From Desulfuromonas versatilis (GTDB lineage: Bacteria; Desulfobacterota; Desulfuromonadia; Desulfuromonadales; NIT-T3), in NCBI RefSeq assembly GCF_019704135.1, contig NZ_AP024355.1:3603034-3667033 (forward strand): a stretch of DNA of 64,000 bases. Reading direction: 5' to 3'. Shown here piece after piece: positions 59,322 through 64,000 of this stretch. Below the pieces are notes generated by a model. It saw only the letters and a program-made list of their open reading frames with translations. It was not told where the DNA came from and did no database searches. The number at the start of each line of letters is the position of its first letter. The first letter of the stretch is position 1. Made by a program: the position numbers and the translations under genes.

Positions 59322-59394
59322 CACGAAGGGCACGAAGTTCACGAAGAAAACCTTTTTATGACTTTAACTTCGTGTCCTTCGTGATCTTCGTGGT
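59322..59394. repeat. Inverted nonamer array between argD and argF
   Basis: Three 9-nt units CACGAAGNN (59322-59348) face three units CTTCGTGNN (59368-59394) across an AT-rich centre of 19 nt. The array is the same family as that at 26185-26249. Confidence 0.82.
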
Positions 59395-59430
59395 CCTTGA
59401 AATATCGGATTAAGACCACAGGAGCATTTC

Positions 59431-60339
59431 GTGAAAAAAGACTTTCTCTGCCTGACCGACTGGAGCCTCGAAGAACTGGAACAGATCTTCGCCCTGACCC
59501 GCGAGCTGAAGGAAAAGCAGAAGCGCGGCGAGGAGCACCACCTGCTCAAGGGCAAGACCCTGGCGATGATTTTCGAGAAAAGCTCCACCCGCACCCGCGT
59601 CTCCTTCGAGGTGGGGATGTATCAGCTCGGCGGGCACGCCCTGTTCCTGCACTCGGGCACCACCCAGCTGGGCCGCGGCGAGCCGATCAAGGACACCGGC
59701 CGGGTCATGGCCCGCTACTGCGACGGTATCATGATCCGCACCTTCTCCCAGCAGGGGGTCGAGGAACTGGCGCGCTGCTCCGAAGTGCCGGTCATCAACG
59801 GGCTCACCGACATGTATCACCCCTGCCAGCTGATGGCCGACCTGTTCACCGTCATCGAGCACAAGGGCAATTACCGCGACCTGGCCTACTGCTGGATCGG
59901 CGACGGCAACAACATGGCCAACAGCTGGATTAACGCCGCCACCGTGTTCGGCTTCGAGCTGCGGGTGGCCACCCCCAAAGGGTACGAAGCGCACCCCGAG
60001 GTGGTGGAGCGGGCGAAGAAGCTCGGCGCCAGGGTCCTCTACACCAACGACCCCGCCGAGGCCGCCCGCGGCGCCCATGTGCTCAACACCGACGTCTGGG
60101 CCAGCATGGGCCAGGAGGCCGAGCAGAAGCAACGCGAGCAGGCTTTTGCCGGCTTCCAGATCAACGCGGATATCGTCAAGCTGGCCGATCCCGGGTGCAT
60201 CGTCCTGCACTGCCTGCCCGCCCACCGCGACGAGGAGATCACCGACGAGGTCATCGAGGGGCCCCACTCGGTGGTCTTCGACGAGGCCGAGAACCGGATG
60301 CACGTGCAGAAGGCGATCATGGCCACGCTGCTGGGGTGA
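59431..60339 (+). CDS. argF: Ornithine carbamoyltransferase
   Basis: Makes citrulline from ornithine and carbamoyl phosphate. The 302-residue enzyme has the carbamoyl-phosphate site STRTR at 52-56, the HPCQ motif (YHPCQLMADLFT), the ornithine-binding DVWASMGQE, and HCLPAHR near the C-terminus. The start is a GTG at 59431 with AGGAG six bases before. It follows argD across a nonamer repeat. Confidence 0.96.
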   Translation: MKKDFLCLTDWSLEELEQIFALTRELKEKQKRGEEHHLLKGKTLAMIFEKSSTRTRVSFEVGMYQLGGHALFLHSGTTQLGRGEPIKDTGRVMARYCDGIMIRTFSQQGVEELARCSEVPVINGLTDMYHPCQLMADLFTVIEHKGNYRDLAYCWIGDGNNMANSWINAATVFGFELRVATPKGYEAHPEVVERAKKLGARVLYTNDPAEAARGAHVLNTDVWASMGQEAEQKQREQAFAGFQINADIVKLADPGCIVLHCLPAHRDEEITDEVIEGPHSVVFDEAENRMHVQKAIMATLLG

Positions 60340-60380
60340 TTATCGGCACCGGGAGTTGGCGACCTTTCAGCAGACTCCCA

Positions 60381-60401
60381 TTCACTGACCACTGACCACG
60401 G
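60381..60401. repeat. ACCACTG heptad array before the RDD gene
   Basis: Three units TTCACTG, ACCACTG and ACCACGG run from 60381 to 60401, six bases before the ATG. The unit is the same as in the array over the larC stop codon; no inverted arm is visible. Confidence 0.65.
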
Positions 60402-60407
60402 CTTTTC

Positions 60408-61208
60408 ATGACCATCACCTGCCCGCACTGCGGATTTTCCAAAGAGATCGCCCCGGAGACCGTCCCCGAGCGGTCGGTCAAGGTGACCTGCCCCAAGTGC
60501 CGGCAGGCCTTCACCTTCGAGGGGCGCCCCCAGCCGGCGCAGCAACCTGCCGCATCGGCCGAGCCGGAACAAGGGGCCGGCCCGATCCGCCCCGAGGAGG
60601 ACGCGGCCGCCCCCGGTCCGCGGCGCACCTGCCCGGCCTGCGGCCTGGAGCAGCCCGAGGGCGAGAGCTGCCTGGGCTGCGGGGTGGTCTTCGCCCGCTG
60701 GGAGCAGCGCCGGCAGCAGCTCGGCAGCGAGGCCGCCGCACCGCCGGGCGCCGAGCCCCACCTGGAACCCGCGCCGGAAATGCTGCCCAAGGCCGGCTTC
60801 TGGATCCGCGTCGGCGCCGCCCTGATCGACTCGATCCTGGTCGGGGTTCTGCAGTTCACGCTGACGCTGCTGTTCAACCTACTGATCCGCAACGCCGGCA
60901 ACGGCACCTCCGAGTTCCAGGTGGCGATGGCGACCATCGTTTCGCTCTTCACCATCGCGGTGAGTGTCGGCTATTATGTGTTTTTCACCGGCTACTGTGG
61001 GCAGACGCCGGGCAAGATGGCGGTGCGCATCAAGGTGATCCGCACCGACGGCAGCGCCCTCAGCTACGGCCGGGCCTTTTTCCGCGAGGTGCCCGGCAAG
61101 TTCATCTCGGGGATCCTGCTCGGCATCGGCTACCTGATGGTCGCCTTCGACGCCCAGAAGCAGGGACTGCACGACCGCATGGCCGACACCTATGTGATAA
61201 AGCTGTAA
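60408..61208 (+). CDS. RDD-family membrane protein with N-terminal zinc ribbons
   Basis: A 266-residue protein. Its N-terminal 100 residues hold two zinc ribbons: CPHC...CPKC (MJ0042-type, residues 5-30) and CPAC...CLGC (about 75-95), joined by a proline/alanine-rich linker. The C-terminal 145 residues are an RDD domain (GFWIRVGAALIDSILV, GQTPGKMAVRIKVIRTDG, HDRMADTYVI) with three membrane helices. RDD proteins have been linked to ion transport; no function is known for this combination. It sits between argF and argG without an obvious arginine role. Ribosome binding site is poor. Confidence 0.8.
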   Translation: MTITCPHCGFSKEIAPETVPERSVKVTCPKCRQAFTFEGRPQPAQQPAASAEPEQGAGPIRPEEDAAAPGPRRTCPACGLEQPEGESCLGCGVVFARWEQRRQQLGSEAAAPPGAEPHLEPAPEMLPKAGFWIRVGAALIDSILVGVLQFTLTLLFNLLIRNAGNGTSEFQVAMATIVSLFTIAVSVGYYVFFTGYCGQTPGKMAVRIKVIRTDGSALSYGRAFFREVPGKFISGILLGIGYLMVAFDAQKQGLHDRMADTYVIKL

Positions 61209-61280
61209 GGAGATGGGAGCTGGGAGTTGGGAGTAGGGAGGTTTTCTCCTGGCTCCTGACTCCTGGTTCCTGGCTCCTGA
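61209..61280. repeat. Inverted heptad arrays between the RDD gene and argG
   Basis: Four and a half left units of consensus GGAGNNG (61209-61241) follow the RDD stop codon directly. Five right units of consensus CTCCTGR (61246-61280) stand opposite. GGAG/CTCC positions pair in register, giving an interrupted hairpin. Confidence 0.82.
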
Positions 61281-61301
61281 TTCTCAACCAAGGAGACAAT
61301 C

Positions 61302-62518
<1,217 letters not shown>

Positions 62519-62519
<1 letters not shown>

Positions 62520-62590
62520 GTAAGGAGTTAGGCGTGAGGGGTAAGGCGAATCGGTCTTACTCCTCACTCCTCACCCTTCACGCCTCACGA
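62519..62590. repeat. Inverted heptad arrays between argG and the NUDIX gene
   Basis: The left arm (62519-62547) has four units of consensus NGTNAGG that begin in the argG stop codon; the right arm (62556-62590) is the reverse complement type (CCTCACN units). The arms could pair over most of their length. The right arm ends ACGAG, seven bases before the NUDIX ATG. Confidence 0.82.
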
Positions 62591-62597
62591 GTTGTAA

Positions 62598-63098
62598 ATG
62601 GACTTCTCCAAGCAGCACATCAAAACCTCGGTCGTGGCGGTCGTCATCGATGAGAACGAGCGCGTGCTGCTGACCCGCCGCTGCATCCACCCCTTCTGCA
62701 GCCTGTGGGTGATGCCGGGGGGGAAGATCGACCACGGCGAATCGATCCTCGAGGCCCTGCACCGCGAGGTGCGCGAGGAGGTCGGCATCGAGGTCAAGGT
62801 GGAGAAGTTGGTCGACGTCTACGAGCACATCGGCGTGGGCGAGAAAAAAGACCACTTCGTCATCCTCTACTACCGCGCCCTGCCGCTGAGCTTCGAGTTG
62901 ACGCCCAACGGCGCCGAGTGCACCGAGGCCGTCTGGGCCGCCAAGGAGAGTCTGCCCGCCATGCCCATGCCCCCCGGAGGGCGCCACATCCTGACCAAGC
63001 TCTTCCCCGAACTGCCCTGGGGCGAGGTCGCCTTCCCCGAGGGGGCGCTGGAAGAGGAGATCCCCGGGGCCCCGCTGCGCGCCGCCGAAGACGCCTGA
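62598..63098 (+). CDS. NUDIX hydrolase
   Basis: A 166-residue pyrophosphohydrolase. The complete NUDIX box G-x5-E-x7-REVREEVGI is at about 43-65 (GGKIDHGESILEALHREVREEVGIEV), so it is probably active on a nucleoside diphosphate-linked compound. Two cysteines flank an unusual RRCIHPFCSLWVMPGG approach to the box. The C-terminal 40 residues are acidic and extend past the standard fold. It begins just after a heptad array, and its stop is four bases before the nitrilase-like gene, which points to a two-gene unit. Confidence 0.88.
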   Translation: MDFSKQHIKTSVVAVVIDENERVLLTRRCIHPFCSLWVMPGGKIDHGESILEALHREVREEVGIEVKVEKLVDVYEHIGVGEKKDHFVILYYRALPLSFELTPNGAECTEAVWAAKESLPAMPMPPGGRHILTKLFPELPWGEVAFPEGALEEEIPGAPLRAAEDA

Positions 63099-63102
63099 AG
63101 CG

Positions 63103-64000
63103 ATGTTCGAAATCGTCGAAAAACCGCTCAACCTCCAGTTTCCCCTCGGCCACCATCTGCACTGCATGGTCAGCCAGATCCCCAACCACCTGGGGATGGC
63201 GGATTTTGCCTGCCGCCTGGAAGACCCGGAGGAGAAATGGCGCCAGGTCCGCTCGATCCTCGAACTGATCGCCGAGGGTGCCGGCAACCTGAAGAAATGC
63301 CACTTCCTGGTGCTCCCCGAGTCGGCCATGCCCTCGGCCCGGGTTGCGGATGCGCTGGAACTGATCGACGGGGGCTTTCCCGCCAACACCGTCACCATGT
63401 TCGGCGTGGAGCACGTGCGCCTGGCCGAGTACCGCGATTTTCTGCAGGAACACGCCGAGGACAACGCCGAGGCCCTGGCCTCGGTGCTCAAGGACCTCGA
63501 CTCGGGCGACATCGAGGACATCCCCGTCAACTGGGCGGTCACCGCCGTCAAGGAGGCCGATGGCAGGTTGCGGGTCTTCCTGCAGGCCAAAAGCCACCCC
63601 TTCGTCGGCGAGGAGAGTCTCGATTCGGTCCACGACCTCTACCGTGGCAAGGTTTTTCCCCTGTTCCGCTGCCAGCCGGTCTGCTTCAACTTCATGCCGT
63701 TGATCTGCCTCGACTATGTTTACCGCGACCTCTACCAGTCGAACATCAGCGCGATCATCGAGAAGGCCAACGAGCTGTTCTTCCAGAGCCGCCAGCGCCT
63801 CGACCTGCTGGTGGTGCTCGAGTGCAACCCCAAGCCCGAGCACCCGGCCTTCCGCGACGTGGTCAACGGCTTCTACGGTGAATACCTGGCCTACACCCCC
63901 GGGGTGCGCGACACCATCACCGTGTTCTGCAACACCTCCGAGACCACCCGGGGGCTCAAGGGGAGCGAGACCTCCAATTTCGGCTACTCGTCGGTGATCA
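63103..64000 (+). CDS. Nitrilase-superfamily-like protein, cut by window end
   Basis: The first 299 residues of a longer protein; the frame is open to the last base. I recognise no close family, but the order of residues is that of the nitrilase (carbon-nitrogen hydrolase) fold: E73 in HFLVLPESAMP, K163 with a following E170 in AKSHPFVGEE, and C202 in PLICLDYVYRD. Spacing between the three is as expected for Glu-Lys-Cys catalysis. The N-terminal 60 residues (LQFPLGHHLHCMVSQIP) are unassigned. It directly follows the NUDIX gene. The nearest well-known divergent nitrilase domains are those linked to defence reverse transcriptases, but no reverse transcriptase is seen here. Confidence 0.6.
   Translation, partial: MFEIVEKPLNLQFPLGHHLHCMVSQIPNHLGMADFACRLEDPEEKWRQVRSILELIAEGAGNLKKCHFLVLPESAMPSARVADALELIDGGFPANTVTMFGVEHVRLAEYRDFLQEHAEDNAEALASVLKDLDSGDIEDIPVNWAVTAVKEADGRLRVFLQAKSHPFVGEESLDSVHDLYRGKVFPLFRCQPVCFNFMPLICLDYVYRDLYQSNISAIIEKANELFFQSRQRLDLLVVLECNPKPEHPAFRDVVNGFYGEYLAYTPGVRDTITVFCNTSETTRGLKGSETSNFGYSSVI

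Overview
The window is one continuous stretch of a high-GC bacterial chromosome, almost fully coding, with no rRNA, tRNA, insertion sequence, prophage or CRISPR array that I can recognise. Gene content and order (hslVU followed by argB-argD-argF-argG; cinA, thpR, recA, pilT, recX and alaS in a row; a c-type cytochrome, ferritin-like proteins, an HD-GYP protein, type IV pilus ATPases, and a DUF4212/sodium symporter pair) fit a Desulfuromonadales-type bacterium related to Geobacter or Desulfuromonas. That placement is an inference from gene content.

Layout. 1-6.8 kb: aminotransferase (minus), monohaem cytochrome c, tRNA-modifying trmB-truD, a DUF4212/SSS transporter pair and a TIM-barrel isomerase-like gene. 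6.8-12 kb: universal stress protein, IclR regulator, esterase, coaE (minus) and an acyl-CoA ligase. 12-15.7 kb: a HEAT protein and an HD-GYP protein that share an N-terminal module, then a second HEAT protein on the other strand. 15.8-23.7 kb: small unknowns, an SH3b/coiled-coil membrane protein, ssb, a lysophosphatidate acyltransferase, RNase J, uppP and ftsK. 23.9-31.5 kb: a looser accessory stretch with an ABC-class ATPase, GGCT-like protein, SDR, several small membrane proteins (one of 34 aa), YaiI, a methyltransferase, an in-frame GIY-YIG-cupin fusion and ferritin. 31.8-38 kb: glutamate synthase small subunit, ferritin-like protein, LysE exporter, TrmO, LUD protein, Pal lipoprotein and two exported unknowns. 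38.4-44.6 kb: a PilB/GspE-type ATPase with four N-terminal repeats, larB-larC, pgpA, cinA. 44.8-55 kb: a large sensor kinase, thpR, recA, pilT, recX, alaS and a receiver-kinase hybrid. 55.1-64 kb: hslVU, argB, argD, argF, an RDD protein, argG, a NUDIX gene and a nitrilase-like gene cut by the window end.

The most unusual signal lies between the genes. At more than a dozen gene boundaries there are short arrays of tandem 7-nt (sometimes 9- or 10-nt) units. They are often arranged as a left arm and a right arm that are imperfect reverse complements, so the RNA could fold into a long hairpin. Six consecutive boundaries from hslU to the NUDIX gene each carry one, and nearly all use a different unit sequence. 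The arrays abut or enter coding sequence: one supplies the larC stop codon, another contains the GTG start of RNase J. They resemble in design the short tandemly repeated repetitive (STRR) heptanucleotides of cyanobacteria; I do not know of a description for this lineage.

Other points of interest are the module shared by the HEAT and HD-GYP proteins, the GIY-YIG-cupin read-through fusion that keeps a strong internal ribosome binding site, and a NUDIX/nitrilase-like pair directly after argG.
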